From the NCBI GenBank assembly GCA_023484105.1, contig JAMDBD010000006.1:1-53101 (forward strand): a DNA stretch of 53,101 nucleotides. The letters run 5' to 3'. A program made the translations under genes and the position numbers. Every line of letters starts with the position of its first letter. The first letter of the stretch is position 1. The DNA is from Thermoplasmatota archaeon (GTDB lineage Archaea > Thermoplasmatota > Thermoplasmata > Thermoplasmatales > Thermoplasmataceae). Of this stretch, positions 17,762 to 26,920 are shown piece by piece. The notes below the pieces were generated by a model. It ran no database searches and was not told the origin of the DNA. It saw only the letters and a program-made list of their open reading frames with translations.

Positions 17762-17782
17762 AATATTTTAATACATATATAG
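17762..17782 (+). promoter_or_regulatory. TATA-like stretch before the DUF973-like gene
   Basis: AATATTTTAATACATATATAG precedes the ATG at 17797 by 15-35 bases; either the TTTTAATAC or the CATATATAG part could be the TBP site. Confidence 0.45.
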
Positions 17783-17796
17783 TTTAACTGATAACC

Positions 17797-18816
17797 ATGG
17801 AAAATAACAACTCGGCTGAACAGGATACATTTGACACCGTTAAACTACTCAAGGCAGGTAAGATAGGAGGAATATTTTTCGGCGTAGCCCTTCTATTCCT
17901 CTCTATTGGTGCCATAATAATGACGGTAGGCGCACTTGTGATTTCAAACTCTTCTGGAATTAGCGTATCTGGATACATTTACGCAGATGAGATTACATTT
18001 GATATAGGGGCAATAGTTCTACTTCTTCTTTCAATGATGATAATACGTACATCTAGATCAGACAAACTGCCGGAAGGCTATACCGTTTACGGCATCACGG
18101 TATTTCTGTTCTTTCTTTTCCTCGCAATATCAGAAATTATATACTATGCCTATGTTCTCCATTTTGGGGGAAGTCTTCCTTCAGGATTCATTTATGCACC
18201 AATTGAACTGATAGTGGGAGCTGTCTTAATCTTCATCGCATCCACTGTCACAAAGTCGAAGACTCTTGAAGGCAAGCTTACTGGAGTAATTCTTGGGATT
18301 GTCGGCATAATACTTGTATTTATTTCATATCTCTTCAATCCTGTAAGTGCAGTTCAGATCGCCTATGCTACAACCGCAGAGGCAAATTTCGCTGGATTCA
18401 TTTATTATCCTGCCTTCCTGATTTATTTCTTCGGTATCTTCGGTTCATATTCGGCGCTGGCATTTGTTGCATTTCTTGTGCTAGCAGCAGGGATAATTGT
18501 GACATTTTTCATAAAGAAAGGAAAGGGCAGCATAATGTTACTGTTTGAAGTCATAGCGGCAATGGTATTTGCCGTTGGTCTTCTTGTCACTGGAATTATA
18601 ACATCTACTGGCAAATATTTCACAGACTTCAATCTCCCTAAGTATGTCTTTCCCTATAGCTCGTCATATTACGGTATAGTAAATGCATCCCAGGTTCTTC
18701 TTCTAATCTCAGGGGTTCTGCTACTGATTTCTGGAATACTACTGATAATATACACAATTGTAAAACTGGTGGAAACATCCAAGCAGATAGGGAAGGAATT
18801 CAATCTTAAAATGTAA
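17797..18816 (+). CDS. Polytopic membrane protein, DUF973-like
   Basis: A 339-residue integral membrane protein with about seven to eight hydrophobic segments (first at about 25-55, then 70-90, 100-125, 140-160, 170-190, 205-245, 255-275 and 300-330). The start, FDTVKLLKAGKIGGIFFGVALLF, resembles the archaeal DUF973 family, which has no known function. The A/T-rich stretch TATTTTAATACATATATAG lies 15-35 bases before the ATG. It stands alone between the tyrosine operon (divergent) and tRNA-His. DUF973 membership is by eye only. Confidence 0.75.
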   Translation: MENNNSAEQDTFDTVKLLKAGKIGGIFFGVALLFLSIGAIIMTVGALVISNSSGISVSGYIYADEITFDIGAIVLLLLSMMIIRTSRSDKLPEGYTVYGITVFLFFLFLAISEIIYYAYVLHFGGSLPSGFIYAPIELIVGAVLIFIASTVTKSKTLEGKLTGVILGIVGIILVFISYLFNPVSAVQIAYATTAEANFAGFIYYPAFLIYFFGIFGSYSALAFVAFLVLAAGIIVTFFIKKGKGSIMLLFEVIAAMVFAVGLLVTGIITSTGKYFTDFNLPKYVFPYSSSYYGIVNASQVLLLISGVLLLISGILLIIYTIVKLVETSKQIGKEFNLKM

Positions 18817-18835
18817 ACAATTCTTTCAATCACTG

Positions 18836-18845
18836 ATTTTTTAAT
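18836..18845 (+). terminator. T-run after the DUF973-like gene
   Basis: GATTTTTTAATC 20-30 bases after the stop is a plausible archaeal intrinsic terminator (six T); no strong stem precedes it. Confidence 0.35.
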
Positions 18846-19167
18846 CCCATAAATTTAAATCTCTTTAAATTAATAATTCTGGGTCTCCGGGAATAGCGCT
18901 ATCCACATGGATCCATCTGTTTCATTTTGCCGTTGTAATCTGTTGCTACTTCACCTTTCCCCCAAATGCTATTTTGCTCAAAGGTATAGTCTGGTGTGTC
19001 TTTTTCTACTGAAAGTTTTACATATTTAGGGCAGCAGTCCAGCGAATACTGGAAAGATACTGGATGAACAATGATACAGACGAAATTATTTCTAATGAGT
19101 TATGGGTCGATATCAATAAAATGGTGGCTTAGACATATTGAGCTTATTATACAATATTACGGTGGAA
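18846..19167. pseudogene. Gene remnants in a 350-base gap
   Basis: No intact gene is present. On the plus strand, after a stop at 19010-19012, an open frame without an early start codon reads KFYIFRAAVQRILERYW and continues MNNDTDEIISNELWVD to a TAG at 19130-19132. On the minus strand an open frame of about 63 codons without ATG ends at 18899-18901 and includes KLSVEKDTPDYTFEQNSIW. Both look protein-like but overlap, so at most one is real. I cannot assign a family. A position next to a tRNA gene fits a decayed integrated element, but no transposase or att repeat can be named. Confidence 0.25.
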
Positions 19168-19240
19168 GGCCGGGTCCGGGAATTGAACCCGGGTCCGGGG
19201 ATCCACAGTCCCCAAGGATATCCACTACCCCACCCCGGCC
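19168..19240 (-). tRNA. tRNA-His (anticodon GTG)
   Basis: Minus-strand 73-base cloverleaf: acceptor GGCCGGG paired with CCCGGCC, D arm with TAGTGG, anticodon arm GGGGA-CTGTGGA-TCCCC giving GTG, and T arm CCGGG-TTCAATT-CCCGG. The extra 5' G pairs with C73, the identity mark of tRNA-His. The acceptor pairing implies a G-A mismatch at the base of the stem (7:66). No intron and no encoded CCA. An A/T-rich TTAATATG box lies about 25-30 bases upstream. Confidence 0.95.
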
Positions 19241-19261
19241 ATAGGCACTGGAAATCGAAGT

Positions 19262-19273
19262 CACATATTAATG
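19262..19273 (-). promoter_or_regulatory. TATA-like box of tRNA-His
   Basis: Minus-strand ATTAATATGTG is centred about 27 bases before the 5' end of the tRNA; it overlaps the 3' end of the upstream methylase gene. Confidence 0.4.
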
Positions 19274-19873
19274 ATTTTGCGGAACGCTTGTGACCAGAAT
19301 AACTGCTTCCACAGTATCCTTTTCATTTTCGTGATGTGGGTAAATTTTCCTTATTGTTATTTCAGTTTTAAGCTTCCGAACAACCTTCCCATGCCTTGCA
19401 AAGAACTTCTCGACATATTCTATCCCCTTAATGTTGTGTATGGAATAGATCTTTCTGCAACTCCTCACAGAAAAATCAAGGAAAGGAAGATCTGATCCGC
19501 GCTGCACCGATCCCCACGGAGGATTCATGAGGCATGTGTCAAAAGATCCGTCAACCATTCTGATGTCCCGGTTGATGAATTCGACCTGAAGCCCTTTACA
19601 ATTTTGGCTTGCTACTTCAATCGCATTCCGATCCAGGTCAACGGCAACCACTCTCTCTGCTCCAAGCACAGCAGCAGCGTACGCAAACGCACCATTCCCT
19701 GTTCCAGGATCCACAACGCTCTTTCCCTCAACATCTCCGTTCAGCCTTGCCATGTAAGAAATGGCAGCAACAACCGATGGATCCGTGTCGTACTGTTCCA
19801 GACTGTTGTTATAAAAATTCCGACCTTTCAATCCCTGTATGAGAATCTCAAGTTTCTTCTGGTCAATGATCAT
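19268..19873 (-). CDS. METTL5-like nucleic-acid methylase (COG2263)
   Basis: SAM-dependent N6-adenine-type methylase. From ATG 19873 it begins MIIDQKKLEILIQGLKG and carries LEQYDTDPSVVAA, motif I VVDPGTGNGAFAYAA, acidic motif II AVDLD, and the catalytic NPPWG; this set matches METTL5 and its archaeal relatives, which modify 16S/18S rRNA. An 18-codon longer reading frame exists, but it overlaps the upstream gene, and the inner ATG is one base after that gene's stop. The rRNA target is inferred from the family. It forms a two-gene operon with the small basic protein. Confidence 0.88.
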   Translation of the reverse strand: MIIDQKKLEILIQGLKGRNFYNNSLEQYDTDPSVVAAISYMARLNGDVEGKSVVDPGTGNGAFAYAAAVLGAERVVAVDLDRNAIEVASQNCKGLQVEFINRDIRMVDGSFDTCLMNPPWGSVQRGSDLPFLDFSVRSCRKIYSIHNIKGIEYVEKFFARHGKVVRKLKTEITIRKIYPHHENEKDTVEAVILVTSVPQNH

Positions 19874-19874
19874 A

Positions 19875-20192
19875 TCACTGCATATTCCCCACAGCAAGGG
19901 CAACGATCTCCTCAGCAATTCTGGCACTGACCTTAGGATCCTCTCCCCTTGATATGAGAAGTTTTTCTATCCTCTTTATAGCCCTGTGTTTCTTCCAGGT
20001 ACCACTTTCGTGGGCGGCTAGCACAACATAAGTTGCAATCTCCCTGTCGACGTTGATTCCGAATCTTTCTCTCAGCTTTATCTGCCAGAGTGGGATGAGA
20101 ACGTTGGGGATACTCTTAAGGCTATTCCCGCTTCTGATTTCTCTAATTATTTTGTTTGGGTTGTCACTGGGCTTTCTTCTCAGGGCGGGCAT
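19875..20192 (-). CDS. Small basic hypothetical protein
   Basis: A 105-residue, Arg/Lys-rich protein without membrane segments. It starts MPALRRKPSDNPNKIIREIR and contains LPxW-like PLWQIKLRERFGI and a helical C-terminus (RIAEEIVALAVGNM). I do not recognise a family; the basic charge and tight coupling with the METTL5-like methylase hint at an RNA-related role. A CCTTTTATCTC box about 25 bases before the ATG supports the start and an operon promoter. Confidence 0.7.
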   Translation of the reverse strand: MPALRRKPSDNPNKIIREIRSGNSLKSIPNVLIPLWQIKLRERFGINVDREIATYVVLAAHESGTWKKHRAIKRIEKLLISRGEDPKVSARIAEEIVALAVGNMQ

Positions 20193-20431
20193 AATCTACT
20201 ATCCTGTTCAGAGATAAAAGGATTGTTCTTTCCATGCTGGATAGTAATATAAATGCCTTTTATAAAATTGAGACTGTGTATCTGAGTTTTACACCTAGAA
20301 ATGTAACGCTTCCATAAACTAAAACCATATGCATAAATCTCCTACGAAGCCACACTGCCCATTTTCAAGTCCATAAATCCGATCAACATTATATCAGCGA
20401 AGGCTATGACGCTTTCTGATGGTGAAGAGCT

Positions 20432-21652
20432 ATGCATTACATTGGGGGAAACTACAACTCCCTCCTGCGGAATAGATATGTGATCTCAGTTGCAGGTGCA
20501 CAGCTCATCCGAATATTCGGAAGGAGTCAGGCATGGATATTCCTTCCAATATTCCTGCATGATTATCGAGGAGTCCAGTTCTTTATAATAGGTTTCCTGT
20601 TCACTCTTACCGCCCTTATTTCCATTCCGGTCAGCCTTTACGGTGGTAACCTCTGTGACAGGCTCGGTAGAAGAAAGGTATCTCTGATATTCATGCCAGT
20701 AGGTATAGGAATATTTGCCATACTTTTCCTGGCAGTTTATCTTTCGCTTTCCACAATAATACTTTATGTGGTCCTTATACTTTCAGAGCCTATATTCTCA
20801 ATTCAGTGGATCGTTGACAACGCAATAATCAGCGATACCGTCCCGGAAGCCATGAGAACAGATGCCTTTTCCATAACCAGAATAGCAGGGAACCTTGGAT
20901 TTTCAATTGGTCCTGCAGTTGGTGGAATACTTTCTGAATTCAACATCTCATATGTATTCCTTTCTACGGTTGTATCAGGATTCATAGAACTTTTCATATA
21001 TGCACGGCTCAGGGAAACGAACAGACATCTCTCGGTTGGCAAGCAGTCATTTTCATTTCCAGCAGGAGACAGAAAATTCATCTTTCTGAGCCTTTTACTG
21101 GCATCCATCTGGTTTGTAGCCGGGCAGTGGGGAACAACCCTTACGCTGTTCTGGACTTCAATCGATCACGTTTCTCAGGCTAACATAGGGTTCCTCTATT
21201 CAGTCAACGGTCTTTTCGTTGTTCTCCTGCAGCTTCCAACAAACAGGCTGTTCACAGGAATAAAGGATCACGTCAGGATATTCATTGGATCGATGACGTA
21301 TGTGATCAGCTTTTTTGCACTGGCTTTATTTTCAGGGATTATTTTCCTTGTTATAGATGTGTTTTTCCTTACCTTTGGCGAGAACACCATCTCACCTGTG
21401 ACGAACACTGTCATATCAAAGATATCTCCTGAAGATAGACGTGGGGAATACTTCGGTGCTTTTTATCTCATATCTGGTTTCATGGTACCCATGGCACCGC
21501 TAATGGGAACTTATCTCATGCAAAACTTTGCATATTCTCCTGTTATTTTCTGGGGTATCATCGCCATAATTGGCACTCTCATATCACTCTTCATGCTTCG
21601 GTTTGGTGCAGATCTGATAGAATCAAAGGCATCTGAGATCAGAGGGGGTTAG
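20432..21652 (+). CDS. MFS transporter
   Basis: Twelve-helix major facilitator of 406 residues. The loop 2-3 signature appears as GGNLCDRLGRRKVSL and a second-half counterpart as ISPEDRRGEYFGAFYLISG; GNLGFSIGPAVGGILSE is the helix 5 antiporter-like motif. The substrate is unknown; drug/H+ or sugar efflux are both possible. A GGTGA Shine-Dalgarno-like motif six bases before the ATG suggests a leadered message. The next gene starts 46 bases after its stop on the same strand. Confidence 0.9.
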   Translation: MHYIGGNYNSLLRNRYVISVAGAQLIRIFGRSQAWIFLPIFLHDYRGVQFFIIGFLFTLTALISIPVSLYGGNLCDRLGRRKVSLIFMPVGIGIFAILFLAVYLSLSTIILYVVLILSEPIFSIQWIVDNAIISDTVPEAMRTDAFSITRIAGNLGFSIGPAVGGILSEFNISYVFLSTVVSGFIELFIYARLRETNRHLSVGKQSFSFPAGDRKFIFLSLLLASIWFVAGQWGTTLTLFWTSIDHVSQANIGFLYSVNGLFVVLLQLPTNRLFTGIKDHVRIFIGSMTYVISFFALALFSGIIFLVIDVFFLTFGENTISPVTNTVISKISPEDRRGEYFGAFYLISGFMVPMAPLMGTYLMQNFAYSPVIFWGIIAIIGTLISLFMLRFGADLIESKASEIRGG

Positions 21653-21698
21653 TCTGGAAAGCGAAAAATTTCCTGCATTTGATGACAGAATACAGGAT

Positions 21699-24359
21699 AT
21701 GCTCAAACGGAAGAAGTTCACCAGATTCACTGAGCCTCAGATAAGATTTTTTCCAGTGGTGCTGAAAAAAGATAACTGCATTCTAATCGCGCCAACCGGA
21801 AGCGGGAAGACGGAGGCTGCTATGTTTCCTGTGTTTCACATGCTACTGTCAGGCAATTACAGCCCCATATCCGTACTATATGTGACACCTCTCAGAGCAC
21901 TGAACAGAGATATGAGAGAAAGGCTTCTGGAATACTCAAAGTCAACAGGGATTTCAATTCAGATAAAGCACAGTGACATGACCCAGACTGAAAGAAATGC
22001 AGTTATCAAGAGGCCTCCACAGATCCTCATAACCACGCCGGAGTCCCTGCAGATAATGCTGAAGGGAAAGAACCTCAGGCAGCTTCTTAAAAATGTACGT
22101 GTTGTTGTTGCTGACGAACTTCATGAACTCTCCCAGGGTGAACGGGGATCACAGTTCTCAGTGGCATTGGAAAGGCTGCGTGATCTTTCTGGAGACTTTC
22201 AGCGCATAGGTCTTTCCGCAACCGTAGGAAATCCGGAAAGTCTTGCAGAGTTCCTTTCACCCCAAAATCCAGCAAGGATTGTTGATGTATCGATGATCAG
22301 ATCCAGGAAGATCACGGCATACATGCCTGAGAAGGCTGATCAGAACGTGGCTGAAAGAATGGGCTGTGATACGCAGTATGGCGGGTCAGTGGTGGAGATA
22401 ATAAGAGAGATAGAAAAGACTCCAGGCACAATCGTTTTTGTCAATACCAGGACGGCCGCAGAGGATCTTGCCTTTCGAATGAAGATGATTGATGAGAATC
22501 TCTCCATAGAGGTACATCACGGCTCACTGTCCAGGGAGAGCCGGGAAACCGCTGAAAGGAATTTCAGGGAAGGGATTACGAAAGCGCTCATCAGCACCTC
22601 CTCACTGGAACTTGGAATAGATGTTGGTTCTGCACAGAAGGTCGTTCAGTTCAATTCTCCTAGGCAGGTCAGCAAGTTGCTGCAGCGTATCGGCAGGGCA
22701 GGACACAGCCTAGAAAAAACATCTGTCGGGCGGGTCATCTGCAATGACATAATAGAACTCGAGGAAGCCACTGCAATAATCGATCTTGCTCTGGAGAACA
22801 GACCGGAAAAAGTTGTGCTGGCAGAAGGCTCACTGTCAACTCTGGCGAACCAGATAATATCAGAGGTAAACGCCTCTGGATCAATACTTATAGATTCACT
22901 TTATGCCACCATCGGGAGGTCATACTGCTTCAGGAATATGGAATATGACCGGTTCATGTCAGTGGTTGACTTTCTTGCGGAGATCAGGAAAATCTACAGA
23001 GACGGAGAAAGAATCGGCCCAAGACGTGCAAGCCTCAGATACTTCATAGATAACATATCAATGATTCCTAGCGAGAAGATATACAGGGTTATTGACATCA
23101 GCGCAAAGAAGTTCATTGGTACCCTTGATGAGAGATATGTTGTCAATGAGATAGAGCCTGGTAGCAATTTTATCATGAAGGGGTCCACATGGAGATGCTC
23201 CCGCATAGATGAGGACAGGATACTGGTGGAGCCCATGTTTACCCCATCAATAGCACCAAAATGGTCTGGGGAGGATATACCAGTGCCTCTGGAAGTTGTC
23301 AGGCGGGTTGGATATAACCGCAGGCTCAGAGAGTTCAGACACGCTGAGGGTTCTTCAGAAAGCCTTCTTATGGAGTGGACTTCCGGAAATCTATCAACTG
23401 ACGAAAAGCTGGTTATAGAGTCGGAAGGGCAGGAGGCAGTGATTCAGACAATGCTTGGAACGAAGGGAAACTATACACTGGCAAGCATTCTCTCTCTTCT
23501 TCTGAGCTCTGCTACAGGTGAGAGCGTGGAAATGGACTATTCCCCTTACCACATCTTTCTCAGGAGCGGGAGACGGTTACCGGCTTCAGCCTACGTGGAA
23601 ATAATTAGAAAACTTCCTGAAAGGGATCTGGCTGCACTGGCAAGGGCTGCATGCAGGAGATCAACGTTCTTCAATTCAGTGTTTCTGTATGAGGCAAGGA
23701 AATTCGGCATAATTTCCGGAGACACGGAAATCGGGAAAACGAGAATGGAGAAGATTATACAGTCCTACATGGACACGCCTGTTTACGAAGATTCTGTCAT
23801 TAAGCTGCAAAGAGACTACATGGATATTCCGGTTCTGCAGGAATTCCTGAGCAAGATAGGCTCACTTGCCATAGTTACCGGAGACAGAATGAGTGAGTCA
23901 TCCAGGCACTACATAAGACATTTTTCAGAAAGAATTATGCCGCTTGCACCCACGAAGACAATAATCGACAGCGTGCGCAGGAGAATAATGAACGAAACCG
24001 TATCCCTTTACTGCACCTCATGTGGAAACTACCGCACAATGAAGATATCTCAGATCAACAGTATCAGATGCCCGGTCTGTGGAAGTCACATGGTCGCAAG
24101 TATTTCTGCAAGGGATAGAGAAAGGCTGACTGAAAAAGGGATGATGAAGGATAACGAATCGAGGCGGTGGCTTCTCAGGAACGCGCATCTTGTGAAGGAA
24201 AAGGGGATACAGGCTGTAATAGCCATGGCGGCCCATGGCGTTGGTGTTGAAACAGCCTCACGTATACTGAGCACACCGTACTTTGATGATGACGAGTTCA
24301 TACGTTCGATTCTTGAGGCTGAGATAGAATATGCCAGGAACAGGAGATTCTGGAACTAG
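21699..24359 (+). CDS. Lhr-like superfamily 2 helicase with zinc ribbon
   Basis: ATP-dependent DNA/RNA helicase of the large-helicase-related family. Motif Q-like FTEPQIRFF, Walker A APTGSGKTE (31-39), Walker B ADELHEL, motif III SATVGNP, then the second RecA domain with HHGSLSRE, STSSLELGIDVG and motif VI LQRIGRAGH. Winged-helix and Lhr-specific domains follow. Near residues 768-790 a CTSC...CPVC zinc ribbon precedes a short helical tail. Length 886. The start ATG at 21699 is used because upstream in-frame codons include no start. The stop overlaps the convergent purL stop within a shared CTAG. Probably acts in DNA repair. Confidence 0.93.
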   Translation: MLKRKKFTRFTEPQIRFFPVVLKKDNCILIAPTGSGKTEAAMFPVFHMLLSGNYSPISVLYVTPLRALNRDMRERLLEYSKSTGISIQIKHSDMTQTERNAVIKRPPQILITTPESLQIMLKGKNLRQLLKNVRVVVADELHELSQGERGSQFSVALERLRDLSGDFQRIGLSATVGNPESLAEFLSPQNPARIVDVSMIRSRKITAYMPEKADQNVAERMGCDTQYGGSVVEIIREIEKTPGTIVFVNTRTAAEDLAFRMKMIDENLSIEVHHGSLSRESRETAERNFREGITKALISTSSLELGIDVGSAQKVVQFNSPRQVSKLLQRIGRAGHSLEKTSVGRVICNDIIELEEATAIIDLALENRPEKVVLAEGSLSTLANQIISEVNASGSILIDSLYATIGRSYCFRNMEYDRFMSVVDFLAEIRKIYRDGERIGPRRASLRYFIDNISMIPSEKIYRVIDISAKKFIGTLDERYVVNEIEPGSNFIMKGSTWRCSRIDEDRILVEPMFTPSIAPKWSGEDIPVPLEVVRRVGYNRRLREFRHAEGSSESLLMEWTSGNLSTDEKLVIESEGQEAVIQTMLGTKGNYTLASILSLLLSSATGESVEMDYSPYHIFLRSGRRLPASAYVEIIRKLPERDLAALARAACRRSTFFNSVFLYEARKFGIISGDTEIGKTRMEKIIQSYMDTPVYEDSVIKLQRDYMDIPVLQEFLSKIGSLAIVTGDRMSESSRHYIRHFSERIMPLAPTKTIIDSVRRRIMNETVSLYCTSCGNYRTMKISQINSIRCPVCGSHMVASISARDRERLTEKGMMKDNESRRWLLRNAHLVKEKGIQAVIAMAAHGVGVETASRILSTPYFDDDEFIRSILEAEIEYARNRRFWN

Positions 24360-26644
24360 ATGATCCTGGACAGACCCTGAGAATACTTTTCCCTTATCTC
24401 ACTTATCGGAACATTGGCAATAATAACTCCGTTGTTTCTGATAATGAGAGATTCACCTCCGGTCATGCCTATCCTTGCCAGCCTGACTCCGGAGAATAAC
24501 TTTCTGAAGCGGTCCTCGTTCTCTGGCGAAACTGTAACAACAACCCTGTTTCCAAGTTCAGAGAAAAGTTTCTGAGACGGAAATCCAAAACCAGTGCTTC
24601 CTATCTCCAGATCAGCCCCGATTCCGGAGCCAAGAGTCATCTCAGACAGGGTCACAGCAAGGCCGCCATCCGATACGTCATGCATGCCCTCTATAATTCC
24701 CTCCATGCCTGCAGATGGAATAACGCGTATCATTTCGTTCAGCTCCGAATAGTCGAATTGGTCGATCTTCCCTGATTCAATCCCTTTTTTCTTAAGGTAA
24801 GTGCTTCCTGCCAGATTTGTAATCATCTTTCCGCATACGTATACTGCAAGTCCAGATCTGTGAAAATACTGTCTCGCAGGTTCTGATCGGCTATCAAGAA
24901 GACCCACCATCATGATCACTGGTGTTGGTTTGATGTGGTTGATCCCATAGCTATTGTAAAGGCTGACATTGCCGGAAACAACCGGAATGGAAAACATCCT
25001 GCATGCATGTGAAATTCCACGAATGGATTCAATCAGATCGTCCATAACAGAAGGATCTGTGGGCGATCCAAAATTCAGGCAGTCAACAACAGAATGAGGA
25101 ACACCTCCCGAAGCCATTATGTTCATTGCAGCCTCTGCTACACAGTACTGTGACCCGATAAAGGGATCGGCAGCAACAAGATCAGGACGGCTTCCGGATG
25201 TCACCACTATTTTCTTTCCGGATGGTATTCCCAGATCGAGGACACTCGAGTCCGCTGGCCCCTCAATATTAATCCGCCCATTGAAGGGTCCCTTGATTGT
25301 ATTTCCCCGAACAGTGTGATCATACTGCCTGACTATGGCCTCCCTGGAACATATGTTGGGATCAGATAAAAGATCAAGTATCACGCCTGTAAAATCTGAA
25401 GGTTCTGCAGGAATGTCTGTACTTTTCACCCTTATTTCTGAATTATGATCACGCTGATATTCCAGACCTGATGTCATGAAGTCAAGATCAAGATCAAGCA
25501 CTTTTTCCTCTCCGTAATAAATCCGTATCCTGTTCCCGTCCACTGTTTCTCCGACAACGGAATACTCGATTCCCCACTTCTCAAATATCTCCCTCATCGC
25601 GGGAATCAGGGAAGGCTTGATCGCAAGCAGCATTCTCTCCTGGCTTTCACTTACCCATATCTCCCACGGGAGCATTCCCTCCTCCTTGAGAAGTACTTTC
25701 TCCAGGTGTATTACGGCACCAACCCCTCCGCTGTGGACCAGTTCTCCTATAGCACTGGACATACCGCCACCGCCAAGGTCCTTCATCCCCTCAATAATGT
25801 GCATTTCCACCATTTCAAGGATGGCGTGAATGAGTGGTTCCTCTACAATGGGATTTCCTAGCTGAACGGATCTGGCGTCACCCTTCCTTCCGGAGATCTT
25901 CCGCGAGGCGAAATTCACACCATGAATTCCGTCTCTCCCGGTTCTGCCTCCCGCAATAACAAGGCTGTATCCCGGCTTGTCTATCCTGCTCCTGACAACA
26001 GAATCGGTCTTTATAAGACCTATACATCCCGCATTCACCAGCGGATTATGATTATATGAGGAATCGAAAAAAACCGATCCTGAAACTGTGGGTATGCCAA
26101 CACGGTTACCATAATCTCTGATACCGCCAACTATTCCAGAAACTAGTGCACGTGTGGACAGTTCTTTTTTCCCGGAATAATCAGGTTCTCCGAAGAACAG
26201 GGAATCGACAAGTGCTATCGGCTGTGCCCCCATACAGAGCACATCCCTGATTATTCCACCAACACCGGTTGCTGCACCTCCATATGGTTCAATTGCGCTT
26301 GGATGATTGTGGCTTTCCATTTTTACCACGTAGGAGTACTCATCATCAATCCTGACCACTGCTGCATCATCCTCCATGGCCAGAAAAACGTAGTCCCTGG
26401 AAAGATCTCTGAAATATTTTTTCAGGTAGTACTTGGAAGATTTATAGCAGCAGTGTTCGCTCCAGGCCTGGGCCATTGCATTGAGCTCCACGTCAGTGGG
26501 GTCCCTGTTCTCTGCGGTAAAATATTTCTGAAGCAGCATCATCTCATCACTGCTGAGGGAAAGACCCATATTCTCGCTAAGTTTAAGCAGAGAATCAGCA
26601 CTCTTTCCGTTAATTTTTATGCTTTTTGACAGGCTTTTCTGCAA
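24356..26644 (-). CDS. purL: Phosphoribosylformylglycinamidine synthase subunit PurL
   Basis: ATP-dependent synthetase subunit that converts FGAR to FGAM in purine synthesis, working with PurS and the glutaminase PurQ. Visible blocks are AQAWSEHCCYKSSK, MESHNHPSAIEPYGGAATGVGGIIRD, GGRTGRDGIHGVNFAS, GMKDLGGGGMSSA and a second AIRS-like half with HDVSDGGLAV. The reading frame is open back to 26737, inside purS. The likely start is TTG 26644, just after the purS stop and behind a GATGATC stretch that resembles a Shine-Dalgarno site, or ATG 26569, nearer where many homologues begin. PurQ is not in this window. Confidence 0.94.
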   Translation of the reverse strand: MQKSLSKSIKINGKSADSLLKLSENMGLSLSSDEMMLLQKYFTAENRDPTDVELNAMAQAWSEHCCYKSSKYYLKKYFRDLSRDYVFLAMEDDAAVVRIDDEYSYVVKMESHNHPSAIEPYGGAATGVGGIIRDVLCMGAQPIALVDSLFFGEPDYSGKKELSTRALVSGIVGGIRDYGNRVGIPTVSGSVFFDSSYNHNPLVNAGCIGLIKTDSVVRSRIDKPGYSLVIAGGRTGRDGIHGVNFASRKISGRKGDARSVQLGNPIVEEPLIHAILEMVEMHIIEGMKDLGGGGMSSAIGELVHSGGVGAVIHLEKVLLKEEGMLPWEIWVSESQERMLLAIKPSLIPAMREIFEKWGIEYSVVGETVDGNRIRIYYGEEKVLDLDLDFMTSGLEYQRDHNSEIRVKSTDIPAEPSDFTGVILDLLSDPNICSREAIVRQYDHTVRGNTIKGPFNGRINIEGPADSSVLDLGIPSGKKIVVTSGSRPDLVAADPFIGSQYCVAEAAMNIMASGGVPHSVVDCLNFGSPTDPSVMDDLIESIRGISHACRMFSIPVVSGNVSLYNSYGINHIKPTPVIMMVGLLDSRSEPARQYFHRSGLAVYVCGKMITNLAGSTYLKKKGIESGKIDQFDYSELNEMIRVIPSAGMEGIIEGMHDVSDGGLAVTLSEMTLGSGIGADLEIGSTGFGFPSQKLFSELGNRVVVTVSPENEDRFRKLFSGVRLARIGMTGGESLIIRNNGVIIANVPISEIREKYSQGLSRII

Positions 26645-26651
26645 CTGATCA

Positions 26652-26888
26652 TCATCCCAGAATCCTGTATTCCTGAATGACCGGATTGGACAAAATCCTT
26701 TCAGATATCTCTCTGGCCGTTTTTTCAGCCACTTCACGGGATCCCTTTATGTCCAGCTCAAAAATCCTGCTGACATGCACGTCTGTCACGTCTTCGAATC
26801 CGAGGATCTTAAGATTCCTGAGTACGGTTACTGCCTCCGGGTTTTCAACCCCCTTTCTGTAGTTTACCTCAATCCTGAATCTGGCCAT
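26652..26888 (-). CDS. purS: Phosphoribosylformylglycinamidine synthase subunit PurS
   Basis: A 78-residue PurS dimer-forming subunit that bridges PurL and PurQ. Typical features are RFRIEVNYRKGVENPEAVTVLRNLKILGF, then VTDVHVSRIFELDI and the C-terminal helix that ends NPVIQEYRI. It is immediately upstream of purL on the same strand. An A/T-rich stretch AGTATATTAAGAG lies between it and the GGGP synthase gene, so a promoter of its own is likely. Confidence 0.94.
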   Translation of the reverse strand: MARFRIEVNYRKGVENPEAVTVLRNLKILGFEDVTDVHVSRIFELDIKGSREVAEKTAREISERILSNPVIQEYRILG

Positions 26889-26920
26889 AGTTCCGTATAT
26901 ACAGCCTCTTAATATACTGT

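Noticed and set aside
20407-20484. Possible 25-codon upstream frame overlapping the MFS start
   Set aside because: ATG 20407 has no SD and no well-placed TATA box; MFS ATG 20432 has a GGTGA motif. Overlap is probably chance.
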